A DNA stretch of 57,660 nucleotides, from positions 1 to 57,660 of the forward strand of contig NZ_BALY01000009.1 in the NCBI RefSeq assembly GCF_000615445.1. Direction: 5' to 3'. The position numbers and the translations under genes were made by a program. This DNA is from Lactobacillus hamsteri DSM 5661 = JCM 6256 (GTDB lineage: Bacteria; Bacillota; Bacilli; Lactobacillales; Lactobacillaceae). Under the pieces are notes generated by a model. That model had not been told where the DNA came from and ran no database searches. It worked only from the letters and a program-made list of their open reading frames with translations. Shown piece after piece: positions 25,820-34,319 of this stretch (position 1 is the first letter of the stretch; each line of letters starts with the position of its first letter).

Positions 25820-27184
25820 ATGAACAAAAGAAAAATCATTATTATAGGTGCTTCCCACGGCGGGCACGAATCGGCTATTGAATTACTTGATAAATACGAT
25901 GATGTTGATGTGACAATTTTTGAAGCAGGTAATTTCATTTCATTCATGTCATGCGGAATGCAATTATTTCTTGAAAATAAGGTAACCACTAAAGACGAAG
26001 TTCGCAACTTTAAAGCCGAAGACATCGAGAAAAATGGTGGTCATGTTTACGCAAATCACCAAGTAACTGCTATTCATCCCGATAAAAAGACAGTTACTGT
26101 CAATGATCTAACTAAGAACGAAGAAAAAGAAGTTAGTTATGACAAATTAATTTTATCTTCTGGCGTAACGCCAAAAACACTTCCTGTTCCAGGTAATGAT
26201 CTTGAAAATATTTACTTAATGCGTGGTCGCGACTGGGCTACTAAGCTAAAGAAAGCAACTGAAGACGATGCAATTAAAAATGTCGTTGTTATTGGCGCTG
26301 GCTATATCGGTACTGAAGCTAGTGAAGTATTTGCCAAAGCTGGAAAGCACGTAACTTTAATGGACATTATTGATCGACCATTGGGAACTTATCTTAATCC
26401 TGAATTGCTTGATATTTTAGAACCAACTTTTAAACAGCATATGGATCTTAAGATGGGGGTTAAAATTACAGGTTTTGCGGGCCACGAAAAAGTAGAGAGC
26501 GTTGAAACTGACCAAGGCAATGTTCCTGCTGACTTAGTAATTGTTTCTGCTGGAGTTAGTCCAAATACTGACTGGCTTAAAGATGTTGTTGATCTCGATC
26601 AAAGAGGCTGGATTAAAACTGATCCATATCTTAGAACAAACGTTAAAGACGTTTACGCAATTGGGGATGCAATTTTGCCACTTTCAATTCCGGCTGGCAA
26701 GCCAATGCCTATTGCTTTAGCAACAACTGCTCGCCGTGAAGCTCAATATCTTGTTGATCATATTTTTGAAGATAAACCAAGTCGTGAATTTAAAGGCGTA
26801 ATTGGCGCTTCCGCATTAAGTGTTTTTGACTATAACTTTGCGACAGTCGGATTAAATAAATTTTCAGCCGAAAAATGTAAGATTCCACATAAGACAAGTT
26901 TTTACAGTGATTCAATGTGCCCCGCTTATGTTCCTGAAAAAGATAATCCAAAAGTTTACGTAAGTTTAACCTTTAATCCATACACTCATCAAATCTTAGG
27001 CGGTGCTGTCCTTTCTAAATACGACATAACTGCTCAAGGCAACGTTTTAGCATTAGCTATTACTCATAAAATGACCTTAGAAGATTTAGCTGAGCAAGAT
27101 TTCTTCTTCCAACCAGAATTTGATCGTCAATGGAGTTTATTAAATTTAGCTGCTCAGCACGCTTTAGGTATGGCTAGATTTTAA
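25820..27184 (+). CDS. nox: FAD-dependent NADH oxidase / pyridine nucleotide-disulfide oxidoreductase
   Basis: 454 residues. The N-terminal FAD-binding fold begins IIIIGASHGGHESA; the single redox Cys45 is in SFMSCGMQLF, as in NADH oxidase, NADH peroxidase and CoA-disulfide reductase. The NAD-binding fold is VVVIGAGYIGTEASE (about 156-170), followed by the FAD-contacting VYAIGDA and a C-terminal dimerisation domain. Most likely a water-forming NADH oxidase that removes O2 and regenerates NAD+; peroxidase or CoA-disulfide reductase cannot be excluded. ATG 25820 follows GGAGAC. It is monocistronic, and the PerR box suggests induction by peroxide or metal limitation. Confidence 0.88.
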   Translation: MNKRKIIIIGASHGGHESAIELLDKYDDVDVTIFEAGNFISFMSCGMQLFLENKVTTKDEVRNFKAEDIEKNGGHVYANHQVTAIHPDKKTVTVNDLTKNEEKEVSYDKLILSSGVTPKTLPVPGNDLENIYLMRGRDWATKLKKATEDDAIKNVVVIGAGYIGTEASEVFAKAGKHVTLMDIIDRPLGTYLNPELLDILEPTFKQHMDLKMGVKITGFAGHEKVESVETDQGNVPADLVIVSAGVSPNTDWLKDVVDLDQRGWIKTDPYLRTNVKDVYAIGDAILPLSIPAGKPMPIALATTARREAQYLVDHIFEDKPSREFKGVIGASALSVFDYNFATVGLNKFSAEKCKIPHKTSFYSDSMCPAYVPEKDNPKVYVSLTFNPYTHQILGGAVLSKYDITAQGNVLALAITHKMTLEDLAEQDFFFQPEFDRQWSLLNLAAQHALGMARF

Positions 27185-27201
27185 TGAAAATAATTGCATG
27201 C

Positions 27202-27235
27202 AAAAACAGGAAACCTTTGAAAGTTTCCTGTTTTT
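27202..27235. terminator. Bidirectional terminator between nox and the SNF2 gene
   Basis: 13-bp perfect stem (aaaaacaggaaac and complement) with A/T runs on both sides, between convergent genes ending at 27184 and 27238. Confidence 0.88.
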
Positions 27236-27237
27236 CT

Positions 27238-30200
27238 TTATCTCTCCAAAATATTAAGTAGATCTTCCCTATCCAAAACGGAAGAATTAAATTTTTCACC
27301 GTTTAGAACTGCTTCAGCTAACTCTTCTTTTTTCTCTTGAAGTTCAATAATTTTTTCTTCAATTGTTCCCTTAGCTACCATCTTATAAATTTGTACAGAA
27401 TTTTTTTGACCAATTCTATGTGCTCGGTCGGTTGCCTGATTTTCTGCAGCAATATTCCACCATGGATCATAGTGAATCACGATATCGGCGCTAGTTAAAT
27501 TGATCCCCGTTCCGCCAGCCTTTAAAGAAATAAGAAAAATTGCGGGATGACCAAGTTCATTAAATTCTTTTATTAATTCTTGGCGTTTTTGCTTCGGCGT
27601 TGAACCTGTAATTTCAAAAACTTTTAGCCCCTGCTTTTCAAGCTTTTCTTTAATAATTGCAAGCATTGATGTAAATTGTGAAAACAATAATATTTTGTGA
27701 CCATCACTAATTAAATCCTGTGCTAAAGCAATACTTGCTGTTAATTTTGCGGACTTACCTCGATAATCTTCATATAAAAGATGCGGATCACAGCATAATT
27801 CACGCAATTTAGTGATTTCTGCCAGAACTTGCAATCTTTGTTTCTTAAAATCTTTATCATCAGAACTGTTCAATTTATCAATCAACTTTTGAGTTTGGGC
27901 TTGGTAGAGTTGATTTTGTTTACCCGACATCTTTACATAGACAACTTCTTCGTCCTTATCAGGTAAATCTTTCAACACATCTTTTTTAAGTCTGCGCAAA
28001 ATAAATGGAGCCACGATTTGACTAAGTTGTTTTTGGCGCTTTTCATCATCTTCTTTTACGATTGGCTTCTCATAATTATTTCTAAAATAATCATAATTGC
28101 CTAAAAAACCTGGCATTAAATAATCAAAAATACTCCAAAGCTCACTTAAATTATTTTCAATTGGTGTTCCCGTAAGAGCGATTCGATGTGCTGAATTAAT
28201 AATTTTAACAACCTTCGAAGCCGCAGATTTCGCATTTTTGATATTCTGTGCTTCATCAATTACCTCAATATCAAACTTCAAATCCTGATAAAGTTCTAAA
28301 TCACGTTTAAGCGAATCATAAGAAGTAATCAAAACATTGGCTTTTTTAGCTTTTTTAAGCTGATCTCTTCGTTGTTTTTTATCTCCACCTAAAACTAAAG
28401 TTTTAAGTTCTGGTGCAAACTTTTTAATTTCACTATCCCAGTTATATACAACGGATGCTGGTACAATGATCAAATTAGGCAATTTTGTTTTTTCTTTTCT
28501 AGAAAGTAATAAAGAAATTGTCTGCAACGTTTTACCTAATCCCATCTCATCAGCAAGAAGCGCACCTAAATTATAATTGTTTAATTGAGCAAGCCATTCA
28601 AAGCCTTGCTTTTGATAAGGACGAAGAACATTCTTAACTTCTTTCGGCACAACAAACTTTTTAATATTTTTATTTTCCAAATCAGCAATCAATTTTTGAA
28701 AGGCATCATTGCTTGTGTAGGCAAGATCATCCCTACCTTCTAATTGTTTATTCAAATAAAAGGCGCGATATGCCGGCACAGCCATTTTTCCTTTAACAAA
28801 TTGCTTCAAACTTACGCCTAAAGCCGACATAACACGATCAAGTTCTTCAAGAGACGGTGATTCCAAGTTCCCAATCTGACCATTTTTAAGCATAAAATAA
28901 TGACGTTTTTCCTGGTAAGCGTTCAAAATTGCTTGAATATCTTCAGGAGATAACTTTTCACCCAAAACTTGCAAATTAAGCGTATTTTCACCTAAACGAA
29001 TCCCCAAACTTACCTGAAATTTAGTTTTTGCATTCCCCAATAACCGCTTAAATGCAGCCGTTGCCTGTACTTTTCCGCTAGCCTTTAATTTACTAATCCC
29101 ATTATTAAAAAATTCATCTACTTTATCATTGCTACCGAGAGACAAAATATAATGATTGTTTTCTAAAACAAAACCTAATTCTTCAATTAAAGCAAGTCCT
29201 GCTTTTTCCTTTTCCCATTCACGTACGGTTTTATCATTGTCAGGTTTATTAAGTTCATATTCTTTATCACCATAATGAACACGTGGATCACAGATTAGTT
29301 CATCATTTTGATAATCTAATCGATAAATAATTTTTGCTTCGGGTGGTAAAATCTCTTCTAAACTTTTTTCACCAATAATTTCAAAATTATTTGTTTCTTT
29401 TAAGGCGGGCAAAACATCATGACCGAATTTAGCTAAACTCTTGGCACCAAATTCAAGTTGGTCACCCATTTCTAAACTCCAACGCGTAATTGTATTAGGA
29501 TTCATCCCTAAATATTTTGTCCAAACGCCATTTTCATAACTATAGTAATTACTACTGCCAGTAAAATAATCAACATTTCTAAGAGGATTGCCTATTTCAA
29601 CAATAGTTTTTCCGTTAATTACTTTAATAGAAAACGGCAATTTTTCATCATTTTCAACGCGCTTAATGATTCTTTTATCATCATAAATTTTTGCGCCATT
29701 TTTAAGCATCTCATCAACTTGATCAACCATTGTATTAGTGAGTGAAATTTCTTTGAAATTCGAACCATAGAAATTATCGTATCCGCTTTGAAATACTGCG
29801 TTTGCATCAACTAATCTGACAATAAATTGATACCATTTTTTGCTTAACTCATCAATTTGTTCAGGATTAATTGTGCGATCAAAAAATTTTCCCAATTTCA
29901 TTGGTAAACAGCGGCGAGACATATCTACAAGATTATTTAAATCTTGAACCTTATACAGGTGACCACCTTGCCCAATTTTAAAAAATAGTTTCGGAATACG
30001 ATCATAACTTCCTATTGTTATTTGTGCACGTATGTTAATTAATCCATCATCTTCTCGATTTTGAAAAGCTTCGAGAAGCCGCCGTGCCGAAATATTAGTT
30101 GCCTCAGTCGGATTTTCTTGAAGAAAATATTTTATAAAATACGTTAATCCGACTACTTCTAAAGTTTTAGTATTAAAATTACGGATTTGAGAATCAATCT

Positions 30201-30771
30201 CGATATTCTTAATTTTATGTTTAGTAAAAGTTATATAAAAATTAAACTTCAAAAATCCCTTCGCCATTGCTAAATCAAAGAGATATTTATTGTCATTAAA
30301 GTCCAGAGATTGAAAACTATGCCAGGTAACAGCTAAGCTATTAAACAAGCGATTAGCTTCATTTAATATTTCACGTGAATAGCTGCGATCACCAATAATT
30401 TCTAAAGGATCATCATCAGTATTAGAATTTTTAATTTTTTCTTTTAAATCAGCAGGCAGTTGTTCAATAAAACTGATTTTTTCATCTGGATTTGGACGAA
30501 ATCCCATTTCCACAGCGATAAGTGCCGCCACCTCATGCTTACAGCGATGGCCTTTTTGTGCCCATGGACACATACACTTTAATTGTGAAGCTGTTTCACC
30601 ATCACGCAAACGTCCTGAAACATCATAATAGTTTTTATAATTACCTTTTACCTGCGCATTGAAATGTTCACCATCCGGTTCAATTTTTAGATCTAAAATA
30701 TTACCTTCTTGAAAATAATCAATGCCACGATTATAAGTTTCTTCATTAAATAATTTTCGCCAATTTGCCAT
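27238..30771 (-). CDS. SWIM zinc-finger SNF2-family DNA translocase
   Basis: 1177 residues. A SWIM zinc finger at about 85-105 (CMCPWAQKGHRCKHEVAALI, CxCx8CxH) is followed by a bacterial SNF2-associated middle region and a C-terminal SNF2 ATPase: Walker A DEMGLGKTLQT near 740, Walker B DEAQNIKN, TGTPIENNLSELW (motif III), and motif VI QATDRAHRIGQ. This is the long Firmicute SNF2 protein linked to DNA repair or transcription-coupled remodelling; the exact role is not established. It stands alone, convergent with nox. No defence partner such as a methylase or nuclease lies next to it, so I take it as a core gene. Confidence 0.92.
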   Translation of the reverse strand: MANWRKLFNEETYNRGIDYFQEGNILDLKIEPDGEHFNAQVKGNYKNYYDVSGRLRDGETASQLKCMCPWAQKGHRCKHEVAALIAVEMGFRPNPDEKISFIEQLPADLKEKIKNSNTDDDPLEIIGDRSYSREILNEANRLFNSLAVTWHSFQSLDFNDNKYLFDLAMAKGFLKFNFYITFTKHKIKNIEIDSQIRNFNTKTLEVVGLTYFIKYFLQENPTEATNISARRLLEAFQNREDDGLINIRAQITIGSYDRIPKLFFKIGQGGHLYKVQDLNNLVDMSRRCLPMKLGKFFDRTINPEQIDELSKKWYQFIVRLVDANAVFQSGYDNFYGSNFKEISLTNTMVDQVDEMLKNGAKIYDDKRIIKRVENDEKLPFSIKVINGKTIVEIGNPLRNVDYFTGSSNYYSYENGVWTKYLGMNPNTITRWSLEMGDQLEFGAKSLAKFGHDVLPALKETNNFEIIGEKSLEEILPPEAKIIYRLDYQNDELICDPRVHYGDKEYELNKPDNDKTVREWEKEKAGLALIEELGFVLENNHYILSLGSNDKVDEFFNNGISKLKASGKVQATAAFKRLLGNAKTKFQVSLGIRLGENTLNLQVLGEKLSPEDIQAILNAYQEKRHYFMLKNGQIGNLESPSLEELDRVMSALGVSLKQFVKGKMAVPAYRAFYLNKQLEGRDDLAYTSNDAFQKLIADLENKNIKKFVVPKEVKNVLRPYQKQGFEWLAQLNNYNLGALLADEMGLGKTLQTISLLLSRKEKTKLPNLIIVPASVVYNWDSEIKKFAPELKTLVLGGDKKQRRDQLKKAKKANVLITSYDSLKRDLELYQDLKFDIEVIDEAQNIKNAKSAASKVVKIINSAHRIALTGTPIENNLSELWSIFDYLMPGFLGNYDYFRNNYEKPIVKEDDEKRQKQLSQIVAPFILRRLKKDVLKDLPDKDEEVVYVKMSGKQNQLYQAQTQKLIDKLNSSDDKDFKKQRLQVLAEITKLRELCCDPHLLYEDYRGKSAKLTASIALAQDLISDGHKILLFSQFTSMLAIIKEKLEKQGLKVFEITGSTPKQKRQELIKEFNELGHPAIFLISLKAGGTGINLTSADIVIHYDPWWNIAAENQATDRAHRIGQKNSVQIYKMVAKGTIEEKIIELQEKKEELAEAVLNGEKFNSSVLDREDLLNILER

Positions 30772-30870
30772 GTTTAATCACCAATCTTTAGAATACCCTT
30801 TAATTATCTCAATTTTTGTCTGATTAATAAAATATTTTCAATTTATTCAAAAACTATTTTTTAGTATATA

Positions 30871-30884
30871 AGCAACCGCTTTCA
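30871..30884 (-). promoter_or_regulatory. cre-like site between the SNF2 and ECF operons
   Basis: Read on the minus strand TGAAAGCGGTTGCT, close to the CcpA consensus TGNAANCGNNNNCA. It lies about 50 bases upstream of the TTGACA (30933-30938)/TAAAAA promoter of the ECF operon, a position that would allow activation, and 100 bases before the SNF2 start. Confidence 0.45.
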
Positions 30885-30932
30885 AAATACGCACAATACT
30901 CAATTTATATTAACAAATGTGCGCTTTTCACC

Positions 30933-30960
30933 TTGACATATGTATGGTCTTAAATAAAAA
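30933..30960 (+). promoter_or_regulatory. Promoter of the ECF transporter operon
   Basis: Consensus TTGACA at 30933-30938, 16-base spacer, TAAAAA at 30955-30960, about 50 bases before the ATG. No known vitamin riboswitch is recognisable in the leader. Confidence 0.55.
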
Positions 30961-31012
30961 TTAATACTATACAAGATATGTTGTTTTTTCTACTTTTGCG
31001 AGGTATTTATTA

Positions 31013-31567
31013 ATGAAACAAAAAGGATTGTCTGTTAAAAGCGTAGTAGCCATTGGTATTGGCGCTGCCATCTATGTAATTTTGGCAAGATTTACTTCAA
31101 TTCCAACTGGAATTCCTAACACCAATATTGAAATCGTTTATCCATTCTTGGCTTTGCTTGCCACAATCTACGGTCCTGTAGTCGGCTTTGCCGTTGGTTT
31201 TATCGGTCATGCTTTAAATGACTTTTTGATGTATGGTCAAACTTGGTGGAGCTGGGTATTAGCAACCGCTGTTTTAGGCTTAATTATTGGTTTATACGGT
31301 ATGCGCCTTGATCTCGAACATGGAGAATTTTCCGTAAAACAAATGGTAATGTTTAATATTATCCAAATTATTGCTAATATTGTTAGTTGGTTAGTAATTG
31401 CTCCGGTTGGCGATATTTTAATTTACAGTGAACCTGCTAATAAGGTATTTTTACAAGGTGCAGCTGCAACAATTACTAATTCAATCGTTATCTTAATTTT
31501 AGGAACTATTTTGCTTAAAGCATATGCCGCAACTAAAGTTAAGAAAGGCAGTTTACACAAAGATTAA
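31013..31567 (+). CDS. ECF transporter substrate-binding (S) component, UPF0397 family
   Basis: 184 residues with five to six hydrophobic helices. It begins with MKQKGLSVKSVVAIGIGAAI, a typical ECF S-component N-terminus with the small-residue face that contacts EcfT, and contains PFLALLATIYGPVVGF. Its family (UPF0397) is the membrane substrate-binding part of dedicated ECF modules with a double ATPase and EcfT, as found here. Substrate is not shown by sequence; annotation pipelines often call it riboflavin-type without proof. First gene of a three-gene operon, 19 bases before the ATPase gene. Confidence 0.88.
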   Translation: MKQKGLSVKSVVAIGIGAAIYVILARFTSIPTGIPNTNIEIVYPFLALLATIYGPVVGFAVGFIGHALNDFLMYGQTWWSWVLATAVLGLIIGLYGMRLDLEHGEFSVKQMVMFNIIQIIANIVSWLVIAPVGDILIYSEPANKVFLQGAAATITNSIVILILGTILLKAYAATKVKKGSLHKD

Positions 31568-31586
31568 TTAAGGAAAAAGAAAATAT

Positions 31587-33292
31587 ATGAAGCCAATTAT
31601 TCAATTTAAGAATTTCAGCTTTAAATACGACAGTCAGGCTGATCCTACTTTGAAGAATATTAATTTAGATATTAATAAAGGTGAGAAAATTTTACTCGCA
31701 GGTCCTTCAGGTAGCGGAAAATCAACCATTGGTCGTTGTTTAAACGGTTTAATTCCCAACGTTGATCATGGCGATATTCAAGGGACTTGTTTAGTAGATG
31801 GAAAAGACATCACTCAAACGAGTCTTTTTGATTTATCGTTTACTACTTCAACGATTTTGCAAGATTCAGATAGTCAATTCATTGGTATGACAGTGGGTGA
31901 AGATATTGCTTTTTCACTTGAAAATGATTGCCGAGACCGTGCCGATATGCAAAAAATTGTTGCCAAATGGGCAAATGAATTAGGATTAACTGCATTATTA
32001 AAGCAGTCACCACAAACTTTATCAGGTGGTCAAAAACAATTAGTAGCCCTAGCTGGTGTTTTAGTTGACGAATCCCCTATTTTGCTTTTTGATGAGCCTT
32101 AGCCAACCTTGATCCAGCCGCAGGCTACAAGACAATTCAATTAATTGATAAAATTCAAAAAGAAGTTGATGCAACTGTCATCATTATTGAACATCGAATT
32201 GAAGAAGTTTTAGCCGAGCATGTTGACCGCATTGTATTGGTTAATGATGGTGAAATTATTGCTAATGAAAATCCTAATGATTTACTTCATGAAGACAAAT
32301 TAGAAAAAGCCGGCGTACGTAGTCCGCTTTATGTAAAGGCTCTATCTAAAGCAGATATTGATTTAGCTCAAATTTCTGACCTTACTTCTGTTTCAGCTTT
32401 ACCTGCAAATCCAGAAATCGCCAATAAATTACAGACTTGGGAAAATACGCAAACTGATCCTAAACCTGAAAAAGAAGGTTCAGTGCTGCTTGAATTAAAA
32501 GATGTAGGCCACCAATATAATAAACGCCAAGCTCATCCCCTTCATGACGTTAACTTAAAAATTAATAAAGGTGATTTTATTTCCATCGTTGGCCAAAACG
32601 GTGCCGGTAAAACTACACTTTGCCGAATTATTTGTGGTTTTATTTCTAACGAAGGGAAAGCCGAATTTGAAGGTGAAAATCTTGCTAATTTTTCTATCAA
32701 AGAACGTGCCGAAAAAATTGGCTATGTAATGCAAGATCCTAACCAAATGATTTCTCAAAAGATGATTTTTGACGAAGTTGCCTTAGGCTTGCGTTTAAGA
32801 AATGTTAATGAAGCCGAAATTAAAGATCGCGTATATAAGACTTTAAAGATTTGTGGTTTATATCCTTTTCGTAATTGGCCAATTTCTGCATTAAGTTTTG
32901 GTCAAAAGAAACGTGTAACAATTGCCGCTATTTTAGTTCTTGAACCAGAAATGATTATTCTCGATGAGCCAACTGCGGGACAAGATTGGAAGACATATAC
33001 AGAAATCATGAATTTCTTGCGCGACCTAAATGAACGTGGCAAGACAATCATGATTGTTACACACGATATGCATTTGATGCTTGAATACACTAAACGCAGC
33101 TTTGCTTTTGCAAACGGTGAATTAATTGCGGACACAACTCCAATTCAGCTTTTAACTGATCCTACATTAGTTAAAAAGGCATCCCTTCGCCGCACAAGTT
33201 TATTCGAATTAGCTAAGCATTACAATTTAGACGATCCAAACGGATTTGTTAAAGCATATATCGATTCTGAAGAACCAAGGGAGGCTAAATAA
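31587..33292 (+). pseudogene. ECF transporter double ATPase (YkoD-like), frame-shifted
   Basis: Two frames of one fused double ABC ATPase of about 568 residues. 31587-32102 encodes the first ATPase through Walker A GPSGSGKST, signature LSGGQ and Walker B LLFDEP, then meets TAG. The sequence continues in another frame as LANLDP AAGYKTIQLID, through the H-loop IIIEHRIEEV and into the second ATPase (Walker A GQNGAGKTT, signature LSFGQ, Walker B MIILDEPTAG) ending at 33292. One extra T in GAGCCTTAG (giving CCT TTA GCC) restores the reading. The break is in the D-loop, so the first half could not work as a normal ATPase. It overlaps ecfT by one base. The flanking genes are intact, which makes a sequencing error likely. 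Confidence 0.85.
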
Positions 33293-34122
33293 TGCAAGAT
33301 GATAAAATTCTTGGTTACCAACCTGGTAATACTTTTGTTCATAAATTAAATGCAACAACTAAATTAATCTTTTTACTTTTAGTTTCTGTTGCCTGTATGG
33401 TAACTTATGATACCCGATTCCTAGCTATTGTCTGCATCTTCTCTCTTATTTGTTTAAAAATAGCTGGTATTAAGTGGAGACAAATTTCTTTTATTGTTAA
33501 ATTTATTATTGTCTTCGCTATTATTAATATTATTGCTGTATTTATTTTCCAGCCAACTTATGGTCAAGACTTATACGGCAGTAAAAATATTCTGCTTAAT
33601 GCTGGTTACTTTACAGTTACTAAAGAAGAACTTTTTTATTTGTTAAATGTGATTTTAAAATATATTTGTTCTGTTCCTTTAGTATTGCTTTTCCTACTTA
33701 CAACCAATCCGAGTCAATTTGCATCAAGTTTAAATAAAATTGGCATCAGCTACAAAATTTCTTACGCTGTTTCACTCGCATTACGTTATATTCCAACAAT
33801 CCAAACTGACTATTGGGCAATTTCCGCAGCTCAGCAAGCTCGTGGTAATGAATTATCTAAAAAAGCAAACTTGGGTAAAAGAATCAAAGGAACATTAAAT
33901 ATTGTTATGCCTTTAATTTTCTCAAGTATTGATCGAATCGACATAATTAGTACAGCAATGCAGCTTAGACGATTTGGCTCTAAGAAAAAACGTACTTGGT
34001 ATGTTTATGAACCATTTAAGCCAGCTGACTATGCAGTAACTGCTTTGGCAATTGTGTTGGTAGTAATTGTAGCTATTTTATGGCACATTAATTCGGGTCG
34101 ATTCTTTAATCCATTCAAATAA
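33292..34122 (+). CDS. ecfT: ECF transporter transmembrane (T) component
   Basis: 276 residues. It opens with a short cytoplasmic segment (LGYQPGNTFVHKLNATTKL, the usual xxHxLxPxTKL start of EcfT), has about five membrane helices, and carries the cytoplasmic coupling helices with AxxARG-like sequence AAQQARGNEL near 180. It couples the ATPase dimer to the S component. ATG overlaps the stop of the ATPase gene (TAATG). Followed by a strong terminator. It is intact even though its ATPase partner is frame-shifted. Confidence 0.9.
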   Translation: MQDDKILGYQPGNTFVHKLNATTKLIFLLLVSVACMVTYDTRFLAIVCIFSLICLKIAGIKWRQISFIVKFIIVFAIINIIAVFIFQPTYGQDLYGSKNILLNAGYFTVTKEELFYLLNVILKYICSVPLVLLFLLTTNPSQFASSLNKIGISYKISYAVSLALRYIPTIQTDYWAISAAQQARGNELSKKANLGKRIKGTLNIVMPLIFSSIDRIDIISTAMQLRRFGSKKKRTWYVYEPFKPADYAVTALAIVLVVIVAILWHINSGRFFNPFK

Positions 34123-34131
34123 TTAATTATT

Positions 34132-34163
34132 AAGCATTTTCTGATTTTAGAAAATGCTTTTTT
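34132..34163 (+). terminator. Terminator after ecfT
   Basis: 11-bp stem (aagcattttct and complement), 6-base loop, then a T run. Confidence 0.88.
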
Positions 34164-34173
34164 TATGAATGAA

Positions 34174-34205
34174 AAAAGCGTTAGTAAGATTTTACTAACG
34201 CTTTT
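34174..34205 (-). terminator. Second convergent hairpin, terminator for the SLAP protein gene
   Basis: 14-bp perfect stem (aaaagcgttagtaa and complement) with a 4-base loop and a T run on the minus strand, 115 bases after the stop at 34320. The stretch 34206-34319 holds no gene I can see. Confidence 0.75.
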
Positions 34206-34319
34206 GACTAAATCTATAATGAAGAAAATGATTATACACTTCTTAGGAGGAAGGCTTTCGATCAGCCACGTTTATCCTAGTTCTTTTTATACCAAAAGTT
34301 AAGAGTATATGTAAACTTT

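Noticed and set aside
27238-30771. SNF2 protein as part of a defence system (DISARM-like)
   Set aside because: No methylase, nuclease or DrmA/B-like partner is next to it, and the SWIM-SNF2 build is the widespread chromosomal Firmicute type.
30785-31012. Vitamin riboswitch (TPP, FMN) upstream of the ECF operon
   Set aside because: None of the conserved TPP or FMN sequence blocks are visible.
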